Assembly (NCBI RefSeq): GCF_032595875.1
Contig: NZ_CP132460.1
Coordinates: 1-54,860, forward strand
Source: Borreliella andersonii
GTDB taxonomy: Bacteria; Spirochaetota; Spirochaetia; Borreliales; Borreliaceae
Reading direction: 5' to 3'
DNA length: 54,860 bases
The notes beneath the pieces were generated by a model. It was not told the DNA's origin. It was given only the letters and a program-made list of their open reading frames with translations, and ran no database searches. Positions 26,888 to 35,286 of this stretch are shown in pieces (position 1 is the stretch's first letter; every line of letters starts with the position of its first letter). Made by a program: the position numbers and the translations under genes.

Positions 26888-27805
26888 ATGGATGAGAGCA
26901 TATTAAATAACGATGAGTATGTAAACACAGTAAGGGATGTTTTGGTTAAAGAGTGCCCAATCCCGGAATATTATCATTTTCTAGATTCACAGCAAATACA
27001 AAGTAGCAATATTTCTCTTGGAGGCGACAGAATTATTAAGTGGTATTCTGATTTAGCAGACATTCCTACATTAAAGGTTAATGATTTTAACACAGTCTCA
27101 ACAATAAAGTTCCAAAGACAAGTGGTAAAAATTAATTATTTGCCTTTTCAGTATGCATTTACTTACTATGCGCCAGATGGAAAAGTTAGCGTAGAGGCAA
27201 ACACAAATATTAACATGAAAGACGGGCTTTTAGGAGCAATAATTGAGATACAAAAGTTAATGAGTGCACACTATTTAAAAGGTGGACTTACACTCTCAAA
27301 AGGCAGCAAAAGAACTATTCTTGTTGATGAGTCTAACAACGAAACTATGTATGGACTTTTGAATCTTCCAAACCAAATAGACAAAACAGTTAAACAGACA
27401 AACATATCAGATCAAATAAAATCAATAAATGATGAACTTTCAAAGATTAATTTAGAAGATGAGAGAAAGGTGCCTTTTAAAATACTTACAACTAGTAAAA
27501 TCAAAGGTCGCTTGCTTGAAAGACTTCCAAACAACAATTATTCATACAAAGACATGCTTTTTGATTTTATAAGCGCAATTAATAACGATGCAGATATTGA
27601 GCTTGAGACTACAAATTTATTAGACGATGAAATTTTAATATATCCAAGAAGCAGCAAACTGCTACTTTTAAAAGACGGTCATCAGCCTATATTAAATTCA
27701 TACACAGAGGTTTCAAGTAGCAATTTTAGAACAAGTTTTCTTGATTTTTCTATTGGAACAATTTTGGCAACAAAAAATTCAATCCTTAGAATAAAATTGA
27801 GCTAA
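26888..27805 (+). CDS. Phage major capsid protein, cp32 type
   Basis: 305 residues. I place the start at ATG 26888, where ATAGGAG (26873-26879) is well spaced; an upstream start at 26861 would overlap the preceding gene. Features: PEYYHFLDSQQIQS, a GDRIIKWYSDLADIP segment, and a C-terminal beta domain ending SIGTILATKNSILRIKL. Length, order and these motifs match the cp32 (phiBB-1) major head protein. It has no lesion, in contrast to most tail genes, so a capsid subunit could still be made. Confidence 0.75.
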   Translation: MDESILNNDEYVNTVRDVLVKECPIPEYYHFLDSQQIQSSNISLGGDRIIKWYSDLADIPTLKVNDFNTVSTIKFQRQVVKINYLPFQYAFTYYAPDGKVSVEANTNINMKDGLLGAIIEIQKLMSAHYLKGGLTLSKGSKRTILVDESNNETMYGLLNLPNQIDKTVKQTNISDQIKSINDELSKINLEDERKVPFKILTTSKIKGRLLERLPNNNYSYKDMLFDFISAINNDADIELETTNLLDDEILIYPRSSKLLLLKDGHQPILNSYTEVSSSNFRTSFLDFSIGTILATKNSILRIKLS

Positions 27806-27808
27806 AAA

Positions 27809-28258
27809 ATGAATGACGGCAAAGTAGATACTAATCATTTAAGCTCAAATTTAAAACTAAAGGAGAGCGAAAATCCAGAATCACTGCAAACAGTGTACGA
27901 GCAAATACTTAAGCTTTTAATGCTTGATTTTAAAGATCTAAGCATTAAAGAATTTTCTTTATATTTAAATTTACTTGAGAATATTTTAATTCTTAAGAGA
28001 ATAAGAATTGAAAATTTAAATGATTCTGCAATGTTTGTTTTGATTTATTATTTTATTGGTTGCGAGCTAAAAAAACGAAACAGATTAAAAGGTTTTAATT
28101 TAAATAACATCAAGTCCTAAAAATTTAAAGAGGTATCATTAGAATATTTTCCCACAAATCTTGGCAGTAGCGGTTGTTGCGGTGATTTTTGCAAATGTCT
28201 GGATAGTTTAATAGAAGATTTAAGAGCAAAAGGCTCTTTAATAGGAGTAGTTAAATGA
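27809..28258 (+). pseudogene. cp32-type head-tail connector region protein, probable in-frame stop
   Basis: ATG 27809 codes 103 residues (helical, LKLLMLDFKDLSIKEFSLYL) up to TAA 28118-28120. The same frame goes on immediately as KFKEVSLEYFPTNLGSSG, through CCGDFCKCLDSLIEDL, to TGA 28256-28258, which overlaps the next ATG as ATGA. The second part has no start codon, so the two are best read as one 149-residue gene with a nonsense codon. Alternatively the second part begins at a rare codon after AAAGAGG. Family not recognised. Confidence 0.55.
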
Positions 28259-28593
28259 AGTCTTTAGAGATGATTAATGCAGGTTTAAGTAATATTATAA
28301 GTACATATTCACAAGAGCTTTTTTTCTGTAAATTCAGAGCAATCAAAGATCCAGTCAATGCATCGTATGAAACTAGGGTTGCAAGTTCTGATACTGTTGG
28401 TTTTAAAGGAATGTTTTTGTTAATTAATTCAGAAGAAGTAGTTGAGATTGAAGGTGTAAATATTTTTGACAGAAATAGCTACGCCAAGGTGTATGCTCTT
28501 GAGAATTTGGAATTTGGGTACTGAGATTTTGTTAAGGTTTTTAATGATGTTTATTCGATCTTAGGGGTGCAAAAAAGCTATAAAGAAGGTTAA
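28255..28593 (+). pseudogene. cp32-type tail connector protein, DUF1506-like, in-frame TGA
   Basis: ATG 28255 begins 89 residues (MKSLEMINAGLSNIIS, VNIFDRNSYAKVYALE) up to TGA 28522-28524. The frame continues without change as DFVKVFNDVYSILGVQKS and stops at 28591-28593, giving 112 residues in all. DUF1506 members are of about this size as I recall. The stop may be TGG, CGA or GGA in the parent. The truncated 89-residue form lacks the last helix. Confidence 0.6.
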
Positions 28594-28625
28594 ATATATA
28601 ATACCTTGGTTTTAAGGAGCTCTTC

Positions 28626-28778
28626 TTGAGTGTGAAGATTGAATTTAAAAACATTTCTTTTGATTTTAAAAATAGCTTAAATATAGCATTAATATCTTTA
28701 AAAGGTTTCTTAAAAGCATTAAATTTCATGCTCTTAAAGGTAAAAGAAAAGGACAGCCATGATTGTAGGACTAAATGA
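28626..28778 (+). CDS. Small hypothetical cp32-type protein
   Basis: 50 residues from TTG 28626, with AAGGAG at 28614-28619 at ideal distance. Sequence begins MSVKIEFKNISFDFKNS and has a hydrophobic helix LNIALISLKGFLKALNFML, then a charged tail. It overlaps the next gene (ATG 28759) by 20 bases, as in a compact phage operon, which is the best evidence that it is real. Function unknown. Confidence 0.5.
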   Translation: MSVKIEFKNISFDFKNSLNIALISLKGFLKALNFMLLKVKEKDSHDCRTK

Positions 28779-29298
28779 ATCTGTACAGTTTTTAATAAAA
28801 ATACTTACAAATTTTAAAAAATATTTGAATCTCAAAGAAATAGAGTTAGAGGTTTTAAATACCTATAACCACCCGTATTTGGAAAAGTTTGCTACAAATT
28901 CTAGTAATTTGCTTGTATTAAAAAGCGAGTCTTTCGAAGGGCTTACCCCCAGAAATCTAAGGGGTAGAAATTCTTGTAAAGAGTTTAATGAGTTTCGGTT
29001 AAGGTTTTCTCTTTATTTTTTAAGTTTTGTTTTACTTAAGGTTTACAGAGATTCTTATGAGGGCATTTGCAAAGTGTATGAACACTTCTTGGAATTTTTG
29101 TACGAGAATAGATTTAGATTTGAATTTACAAAAGAGCTTGAGAGTGGTTATTGTTTGCTTTTAACTTATTATCTTGGATCTATTAGTAATTTAAATAATG
29201 ACGGGCTACTTGGTGTTTCGAATATGCATGCCAATATGTGTTTTAGTTTTAATCAAATTTTTGTTGCAAATATACAGGTTTTAAAACAAGAGAGATGA
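28759..29298 (+). CDS. cp32-type tail-completion region protein, DUF764-like
   Basis: 179 residues from ATG 28759 with AAAAGGACAG upstream. Helical, with VLNTYNHPYLEKFATNS, ITPRNLRGR-like basic patch (LTPRNLRGRNSCKEF) and YEHFLEFLYENRFRFE. It sits between the connector genes and the tail sheath; DUF764 assignment is from memory of cp32 order. Intact. A purine-rich tandem repeat follows it before the sheath gene. Confidence 0.65.
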   Translation: MIVGLNESVQFLIKILTNFKKYLNLKEIELEVLNTYNHPYLEKFATNSSNLLVLKSESFEGLTPRNLRGRNSCKEFNEFRLRFSLYFLSFVLLKVYRDSYEGICKVYEHFLEFLYENRFRFEFTKELESGYCLLLTYYLGSISNLNNDGLLGVSNMHANMCFSFNQIFVANIQVLKQER

Positions 29299-29320
29299 AT
29301 TTTTGAAAAAATAGCAAGAA

Positions 29321-29378
29321 GTTAAAAAAAAGAAAAAGAAGTTTAAAAAAAGAAAAAGAAGTTTAAAAAAAGAAATTT
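29321..29378 (+). repeat. Tandem 20-bp purine-rich repeat before the sheath gene
   Basis: Units of 20 bp starting at 29321, 29341 and 29361 (consensus GTTTAAAAAAAGAAAAAGAA; the last copy is incomplete). It occupies the gap between DUF764 and the sheath gene and ends at the AAAAAGGAG ribosome site. Slippage could vary the copy number. Confidence 0.75.
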
Positions 29379-29392
29379 AAAAAGGAGTATAA

Positions 29393-30460
29393 ATGCCAAA
29401 AGATACAATAAGCATTGGTTTGGTGCAAAACAGACTGGCTTTTAACAATGTTAATTATTACAATCCGCTTTTAATCTACAAAAGCAATGTTTTAGCAAGT
29501 AAACACTTATCATTAAGTGTTGCAAATTTACAGGATTTGCTTTAGAAGCTTGAAATGCAAAAGGCCCAAGAGTCTGATTCTTCCAAGAAGAAAAAAGCAG
29601 AAGAGCAGGTAAGTGCTTTGCGAAAATCAATGAGTGATTTTTTTGGGCAAGACGGGCTTAGGTCTGTTAATTTTTATGTTTACAACCAGATTAAAGAGGT
29701 TAAAGATTTCTTAAAATCTAATTTACATCCGTTTTTAGTCTTTGTAAATCAAGCAGAAGATACTATTAGTAGTGATTTTGAAGAGCTTAGAAAAGCTTGC
29801 AGTTTTATTGTAATTTCCACTAAAGATGGCAACTTGCTCGATTTTTTGAAAGGCAAAGACAAAAGTGAGCTTAAAAATGTTATTGCTGTTTACGGTGGTC
29901 CAAATTTGCACCTTAAGTTTACGGCAGTGTATTTGCATCAAGCAAGCATTTTTCACGCTGTTAATCCTTATGGTATGATTTTAAATTCTGCTCCTATTTA
30001 TGATGACTCTCTAATTGATTCTCTTAGAAAATCCAATATTAATTTTTACTCTTTTTTGAATGAAACCGGCAATGACGGCATTTTGGCTTTCAAAGAAGGG
30101 GTTAGTCTTTCAGGCGATCCAATTGATGAGACTTTCACGCTTTTTTACATTAAAAATGAAGCAATAAAAGAGCTAATTAGGATTTGGAATAAAAACAATA
30201 GAGCCAACAGCAAGCTTGGTGCTTTAAATTTGGACGGCAATTTGCCAAACGAATACACAGCAGGGCTTGAATGTTTTTTACATGAATTTAAACAAAGGGG
30301 ACTTATTGTTTCTTATAAAGAGATTAAGCTTAAAATTAACTCTTCTGAAGGCTTAAGCTTAAGCTTAGAAGTTGCACTTAAGTACAATGACAGCTTTAAT
30401 AGTGTTAATTTAGTAATAACAGCACAAGAGATAAACGAATATTTAAGGAGAGCATCATAA
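29393..30460 (+). pseudogene. Phage tail sheath-like protein, DUF787-like, with in-frame TAG
   Basis: ATG 29393 (AAAAAGGAG upstream) begins MPKDTISIGLVQNRLAFNN and runs 50 codons to TAG 29543-29545. The frame is open again to 30460, for 355 residues in total. The second part includes VIAVYGGPNLHLKFTAVY and LGALNLDGNLPNEYTAGL, consistent with a contractile tail sheath. A restart at ATG 29555 without a ribosome site would remove the N-terminal region. The stop overlaps the next ATG, so translation of the tube gene may suffer. Confidence 0.68.
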
Positions 30461-30882
30461 TGAGAGAATATTATTCACTTGATTTAATATTTTTTAGCTT
30501 TAATGACAATTTAATAGACACAGGTACTCTTGAGTACAGCACAGAGCCTAATGTAATGGCCAAAGCAAGCATAGAAGACAGAAATTTTCCAATTCCAAGT
30601 TTCAGAGATCCAAGAACCGTTGTTCATATTTTTGATTTAGAAGTAAGCAAAGGATCTCTTGATTACAAACTCTTAACAAAGTTAAGCGACGAGCAATTTT
30701 ACGAGAATGTGTCAAAATCTAAAAAATTAAAAAGATTTGTATTTAACGATCAGATGGGACTTAAAATTATTTCAAATAGTGCCTTTTTTGCAGAAATACC
30801 AACTAGAAAGTATTCGTCTGATAATGATACTGTTAAGTTTACAATTCATGCAATCAATTGTGATGTTGAGAAAGCAAGTTAA
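30460..30882 (+). CDS. Phage tail tube-like protein, DUF1463-like
   Basis: 140 residues from ATG 30460, overlapping the sheath stop by one base, with AAGGAG inside the sheath gene end. Beta-rich, beginning MREYYSLDLIFFSFNDN and with EVSKGSLDYKLLTKLSDEQ. In contractile phages the tube gene follows the sheath gene; the size (about 16 kDa) is typical. DUF1463 is assigned from memory. Intact. Confidence 0.68.
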   Translation: MREYYSLDLIFFSFNDNLIDTGTLEYSTEPNVMAKASIEDRNFPIPSFRDPRTVVHIFDLEVSKGSLDYKLLTKLSDEQFYENVSKSKKLKRFVFNDQMGLKIISNSAFFAEIPTRKYSSDNDTVKFTIHAINCDVEKAS

Positions 30883-30955
30883 AAGTAATTTGAATGCAGG
30901 CGATTGAACAATAAAATGTTTTAAAAATGTTTTAATTAAAGGATAAGAATTTAAA

Positions 30956-31444
30956 ATGAGATATAAGTTAAAGATATTAACCAGAGCCAAAACACATACA
31001 TACGTTTTAAAAGATATTCCCATGTACGAGTGGGACAGTGTTTTGGGATTTGATGTTGAAAGAGATGAGCTTATTAGCAAGCTTAATGATCTGCGAACAC
31101 TAAAAGAAATAACCAAGCTAATGATCTCAAGAGGATTTTTAGATGAATTTTACGAAATTTTAAACAAAGAGAGAAGATATTCTGAGCTTTACAAGTATGC
31201 TCTTCCTACAATTCTTTTTTCAGTTCAGTATTCACTTTTTGAAACAATATAAGGGTTTAAAAAGCCCGGTTTGGTATATGTTGGAAGTTTTCAGGATAGA
31301 AACGGAGACTACATTAAGTATGATTACATTGATGAGCGTTGGAATTATGATTTTTTAATTACAAACAGCAAGCCTTTAGACTTAAATCAAGAAGATTCGT
31401 TGGAAACCGGGTTTGAGTCATTGCAAGAAGGTGGCAATGAATAA
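30956..31444 (+). pseudogene. cp32-type tail assembly protein, DUF1473-like, in-frame TAA
   Basis: ATG 30956 codes 98 residues (MRYKLKILTRAKTHTYVLK, YEWDSVLGFDVERDEL) up to TAA 31250-31252, then the same frame continues GFKKPGLVYVGSFQDRNG to TAA 31442-31444; 162 residues in all. A CAA to TAA change would explain it (FETIQGFKKP). The 3' end overlaps the next ATG by 8 bases. It occupies the position of a tail assembly chaperone before the tape measure gene. Confidence 0.62.
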
Positions 31445-31655
31445 GCAAGAGATTGCGACTAATTATTTTAAATACATAGACTATTTGACAAGAGAAACTA
31501 ATAAGTATTATTTTCCTGTTGTAATGGGCATTTGTACATACAAAGACGTTAAAAAAATGAGCTACAAAGAGCTTTTAGAGGTTAACCGAGTAGCTAATTT
31601 AAAGCTTAACAAGGAAATATACGAGAGGTTTTTGTCTTTTAGTAGCATGTTTTAA
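31437..31655 (+). CDS. Small tail-region protein, DUF1322-like
   Basis: 72 residues from ATG 31437 (GAAGGTGG upstream); an in-frame TTG at 31413 lies within the preceding gene and is a less likely start. Sequence NKQEIATNYFKYIDYLT and YFPVVMGICTYKDVKKMS matches the Borrelia DUF1322 family, about 70 residues. It is probably the second tail-assembly chaperone, inferred from place and size. Intact. Confidence 0.68.
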   Translation: MNKQEIATNYFKYIDYLTRETNKYYFPVVMGICTYKDVKKMSYKELLEVNRVANLKLNKEIYERFLSFSSMF

Positions 31656-31663
31656 AGGTTTTT

Positions 31664-33061
31664 ATGTACGAAGAAAACAATAATAATAAATACACAGTTA
31701 CATTAGGAGGTGTTCTTGGCAGAAATGTCACAAAGGGTAATTTTAAAAAAGAGTTTTTAAGCCCAAAAAGGGAAAATTTTTTTAATCAGAGTTTTGGTGG
31801 TTTGAGTAAAGGGAGTAAGGATTTTTTATCCCTAAGTCTTGAAAGGCTTGAAAGTTCTGAAAAACTCAAAAGTGACAATCTTAAAAAATCAGCAAATTTT
31901 AAATCTTTTAATTTTTTAGGCAAAAGTGATTCTTTTAAAGATTTTTTAGGTCATGGTGATTCTCAGAAAAACAACCCAAGGAGTGTTTTTAAAGATTTGG
32001 ATTTGGGGTTAAATTTAGATTTAAAAGACAAAATCGCTTTGCCTGCTGGACACTTCAATAAAAATAAAAGCAGTCCGGGCTTTTATTTAAAGCCCGAAGT
32101 AAATAAATTGGATTTTGGCTCTAGCCAGTATTCATATTTTAAAACAGAAAACATTAAAAACACTTTTAAGCAAAATTTTATTAGTAATTCTGGCAAAGAT
32201 CAAACCAATTTGTCAAAGGACTTTAGATTAAATTCCAATTTTAACAAGGCTTTTTCTGTTAATGATTTGCAAGAACCATTATTGGGTGTTAAAAACGAGA
32301 ACAGTCAGATTGTTTGGGAAAATTTGATGTCTTTTAGAGATTTTTTTAAAGAATCAAGCTTGGTTGAGGTTTTAAACCTAAAAAATGGTTTTAATGATTT
32401 AAATTCGTCTTTAGAAGAATTTAAAAATTTAAAAGACAAAAAGACTCAGCTAAGTCTTGAAAATTTGGTTTTCAAAGATAGTCAAAAAGAAAGTGCAAAT
32501 AAAATACTAAAAAGAAAAAGATCTTTTGAAACAGAGCTTGAGAGGAATGATTTTTTAAGAAAACTTTATATTCTTAAAAATTCTCAAAATACAAATACAA
32601 ATACAAATTCAAATGATTTCTCTTTTATAGTTGAGCTTGCACAGAAATTAAGAAACGAAGGGCATACAGAAAATGATTCAAAAACCATTAGCCTGGTAAG
32701 TGATTTTCTAAAGAGTGAGAATAATTTAGAAAAAGTTTTAAGTCTCAAAAGTTCAACAATTTCTTTAAAAAGTTCAAAGGGTGAACCTGAAGTTTTAAAT
32801 AGCAAAATAATAAACACTGTCTTTGAGCCTGGATTAGATTTGATCTTAGAAAAAACTTTAGAACTTTTAGAGTGGGCAAAAAATTACAAGTTTACTAGCA
32901 GCGTACTGGACCCTTTAAGAAATACTTTTTCAAATCTTGGCAATATTTTAGCACAAGCTTTTGAAAGTGTACCTTTTGTTGAGTATATGACAAATTTGCT
33001 AAATAATGGTGTTAGTGAATTTAATTTAAGAGGAATTGATGATGATTCTGGAATGCCTTAA
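31664..33061 (+). CDS. Phage tail tape measure-like protein, DUF759-like
   Basis: 465 residues from ATG 31664. Ser/Lys/Phe-rich with repeated short elements (FKSFNFLGKSDSFKDFLG, LKDLDLGLNLDLKDK) and a helical C-terminus with a hydrophobic tail region (SVPFVEYMTNLLNNGVSEF). It is the largest gene of the tail block and follows the two chaperone-like genes, where the tape measure gene is found in tailed phages. It sets tail length in such phages. A CAAATA-type hexamer repeat codes NTNTNTNSN at about 32585-32615. Frame intact. Confidence 0.68.
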   Translation: MYEENNNNKYTVTLGGVLGRNVTKGNFKKEFLSPKRENFFNQSFGGLSKGSKDFLSLSLERLESSEKLKSDNLKKSANFKSFNFLGKSDSFKDFLGHGDSQKNNPRSVFKDLDLGLNLDLKDKIALPAGHFNKNKSSPGFYLKPEVNKLDFGSSQYSYFKTENIKNTFKQNFISNSGKDQTNLSKDFRLNSNFNKAFSVNDLQEPLLGVKNENSQIVWENLMSFRDFFKESSLVEVLNLKNGFNDLNSSLEEFKNLKDKKTQLSLENLVFKDSQKESANKILKRKRSFETELERNDFLRKLYILKNSQNTNTNTNSNDFSFIVELAQKLRNEGHTENDSKTISLVSDFLKSENNLEKVLSLKSSTISLKSSKGEPEVLNSKIINTVFEPGLDLILEKTLELLEWAKNYKFTSSVLDPLRNTFSNLGNILAQAFESVPFVEYMTNLLNNGVSEFNLRGIDDDSGMP

Positions 33062-33079
33062 GAAAAGAGGTTTTAAGCG

Positions 33080-33641
33080 ATTAAAGAGCAAGCTACTAAG
33101 TTAATAAAAGAGATTGTAAATCAAATCTCAAGTTTAACAAGCATTTCTAATTTTGTTTTGCTTTTCCCAAGGCTCGATTTTAAAGGCCTTGGGTATATTC
33201 CCCCCAGCTATTTTTTATTTTTGTAAAGCATGATCTAATAGAAGAAAATCTCTCAAGTGTAAGCTCAGATCGTGCGGTAATTGATTTTACAAATACAAAA
33301 AGTGAATATGTGAATTTTAACATTATTCCAAGACCTGAGATTGTAACAATTAATAAAGGGATTTTGTCATCTATTTATGACCAAACATTACTAAGAGCTT
33401 TAAGAGAAACGCCTTTTATGAACAGTGTTTTGAAGTTTAATAGCAATTTTATAAAAATGCAATTCAGGCAAAGGTTTAACCTGGGGGTTATTACAGTATG
33501 TACAGCTCTTCGGTAGGATTTCACGAAGTGGTAAGCATTAGTTCGTTAAAGCTTAAGGACACAGTTTATCTAGAGGAGGTGGAAGTTAGTTTGCAAGCAA
33601 AAATTTGTAAAACATTTAGCATTTTGACTTACAGAGGTTAA
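33080..33641 (+). pseudogene. cp32-type tail protein, DUF792-like, start lost and two frameshifts
   Basis: No ATG/GTG/TTG start: after AAAAGAGG the expected position holds ATT 33080 (IKEQATKLIKEIVNQIS). The frame ends at about 33224; another frame continues KHDLIEENLSSVSSDRAV, including NFNIIPRPEIVTINKG, to about 33480. There the G5 run lacks one G, and the last frame reads GGYYSMYSSSVGFHEVV through KTFSILTYRG to 33641. The joined protein is about 187 residues. The 68-residue reading frame starting at 33310 is only its middle third. Confidence 0.6.
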
Positions 33642-33680
33642 AATATTAATGAAAAACAGCGAAATATTGGGAGAATATTA

Positions 33681-34547
33681 ATGATAAAATTTAAGTTTAT
33701 TTTAATATTTTTTTTATTTATTGTTTCAACGACATATGCAAGTGTGGCAAGACCATTTGATTTTAAAAAATGGAATTTCAAAAAAGACATAGATTTGGCT
33801 TATGTATTAATGCACGACATTGACAATGGGATTTTAATCAAATCTCAAGATAAAGCCGGCAGCATCAAAAGTCAAGAAGTGCTTGCTAAACTTAACGCAC
33901 TTAATGCTTATTGTAATAGGTTGCGGGGAATAATAAAAGCGAGACTTGTTAGGGGCAGATTTCAAAAAGAGGTGGAATTACCATTGCTTAAGATTATTAG
34001 AAAATATAAATATTTAACAAGAAATTATAAAAATAAAAGCCTTATTGAAAATCCAGGATATACAAAACTTGTTGCAGAGAGAATTATTAAAAAAACTCTT
34101 TTTCTAGAAAACTATTTTCAATCCAGTAGGCTTAAGAATGTAAAATTTCGTGAAAACATTAAAAAAGGAATGGATGATAATCAGAGCAGATTGAAGCCTT
34201 TAAGCAAAGCTAACAAATCTGCTGGCTCAAGGTTTTCAAACTCCAAGCCTTTCAAAACATCACAAGGTGAAAAAAAATGCAACAAAAAGCAAATCTTGGA
34301 CAAGTATGATCTTAACCGTGCAGAAGGTGAGTTTTTAGCTGATCCAGAAGATTCAGGTGAGCGGGAAAGCAGTGATTACCAAGATGAGCGGGAAAGTGAG
34401 TACCAAGATAAGCAAGAAAGCGGAGACCAAGATGAGCGAGAAAGCAAAGACAATGAGGTTAATGAAGATCAAAGTGAAGATGAGTTTTTTGATTCTCTTG
34501 AAGATCGGGTTAGCCAAGTTTTTGATTGGAATGTTTTTTTACTTTGA
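33681..34547 (+). CDS. Outer membrane-associated protein BBA52-like
   Basis: 288 residues from ATG 33681 with GGGAG upstream. The signal peptide MIKFKFILIFFLFIVSTTYA is cleaved by signal peptidase I (after TYA); there is no lipobox. The middle is basic and helical; the C-terminus (about residues 215-275) is an acidic repeat of ESxxYQDxQES type. It matches BBA52 of B31, reported as outer-membrane associated, expressed in ticks and a transmission-blocking vaccine candidate. It lies as an inserted cargo gene within the tail operon, same strand. The repeat may vary in number between strains. Confidence 0.8.
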   Translation: MIKFKFILIFFLFIVSTTYASVARPFDFKKWNFKKDIDLAYVLMHDIDNGILIKSQDKAGSIKSQEVLAKLNALNAYCNRLRGIIKARLVRGRFQKEVELPLLKIIRKYKYLTRNYKNKSLIENPGYTKLVAERIIKKTLFLENYFQSSRLKNVKFRENIKKGMDDNQSRLKPLSKANKSAGSRFSNSKPFKTSQGEKKCNKKQILDKYDLNRAEGEFLADPEDSGERESSDYQDERESEYQDKQESGDQDERESKDNEVNEDQSEDEFFDSLEDRVSQVFDWNVFLL

Positions 34548-34611
34548 AAGTTTTTAATCTTTTAGTCTTTTAAGCTTTTAAGTCAGAATAATTTTTATTG
34601 GGAGAATATTG

Positions 34612-34887
34612 ATGAGACAATTAATTTTAATTTCTTTTTTATTTTTAAGTTTTAATCTGTATTCTTATGATCTTCAAGATGACGAAGAGATTTCAGTCAA
34701 GTTCTTATACGAAGAAGTAAAAATTGGTGGTAATTTAACTGAAGATCATTCTGTTGCTTCTGTTGAAAAGTTAATACAAAATGTAATTGATAAAATAGGA
34801 CCTGAGAATATTTTAGACATTGAGCATAGTATAACTTTTAATGGTTTGTCTGTAATGGTGATCTATAAAGTTAAAAAGCAAAGTTAG
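34612..34887 (+). CDS. Small secreted protein (BBA53-like)
   Basis: 91 residues. I choose ATG 34612 (GGGAG at 34600-34604) over the TTG three bases upstream. Signal peptide MRQLILISFLFLSFNLYSYD-like, cut after YSY or LYS; no cysteine. The mature 70 residues have the pattern KLIQNVIDKIGPENILDIEH then LSVMVIYKV, resembling the small Cse60-like alpha/beta fold (inference). It has a paralogue immediately downstream. Function unknown. Confidence 0.65.
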   Translation: MRQLILISFLFLSFNLYSYDLQDDEEISVKFLYEEVKIGGNLTEDHSVASVEKLIQNVIDKIGPENILDIEHSITFNGLSVMVIYKVKKQS

Positions 34888-34925
34888 TAAGGTATTTGCA
34901 AGTTTAGGGTAAATTGGTAGTATTT

Positions 34926-35192
34926 ATGAGAAAAGTTTTTACAATTTTTATTTTCTTTTTTTGGGTATCTTTTAATTTGCGTTCTTATTATGTTGGGAAT
35001 GATGAATTTATTAAGGTTAAAATTTTTAATTTTAAACTAAATCAGCAGAGATCTTTTGAGGAATTAGAAAGGAATTTAAAACTTTTTATTCAAAAGATAG
35101 GTTCAAAAAATGTGTTAAACATTAATCATAAGGTTTTGTTCACCGGGGTAGAGGTTGCAGTGATAGTGATTTATAAATCAAATCAGGAGTAG
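34926..35192 (+). CDS. Small secreted protein, paralogue of the preceding gene (BBA54-like)
   Basis: 88 residues from ATG 34926; an earlier TTG 34914 is in frame, but gives a worse signal peptide. Signal MRKVFTIFIFFFWVSFNLRSY. The mature part aligns with the previous protein (ELERNLKLFIQKIGSKNVLNI with EKLIQNVIDKIG-NILDI; VAVIVIYKS with LSVMVIYKV). No strong ribosome site. A tandem duplication that has diverged. Together with BBA52 they interrupt the phage tail genes. Confidence 0.62.
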   Translation: MRKVFTIFIFFFWVSFNLRSYYVGNDEFIKVKIFNFKLNQQRSFEELERNLKLFIQKIGSKNVLNINHKVLFTGVEVAVIVIYKSNQE

Positions 35193-35286
35193 AAAATTAA
35201 ATTTTGCTTTTAGCCTGATTTGTTAATAATTTAATTATTAATTCAATTATAACTTGTTAATTTAAAAAGGAGTTTTATTTAAAAAG

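Noticed and set aside
24356..31444. Programmed stop-codon readthrough or stop recoding in the phage genes
   Set aside because: All three stop codons occur, no common context or downstream structure is seen, and frameshifts affect neighbouring genes, so ordinary decay explains it better.
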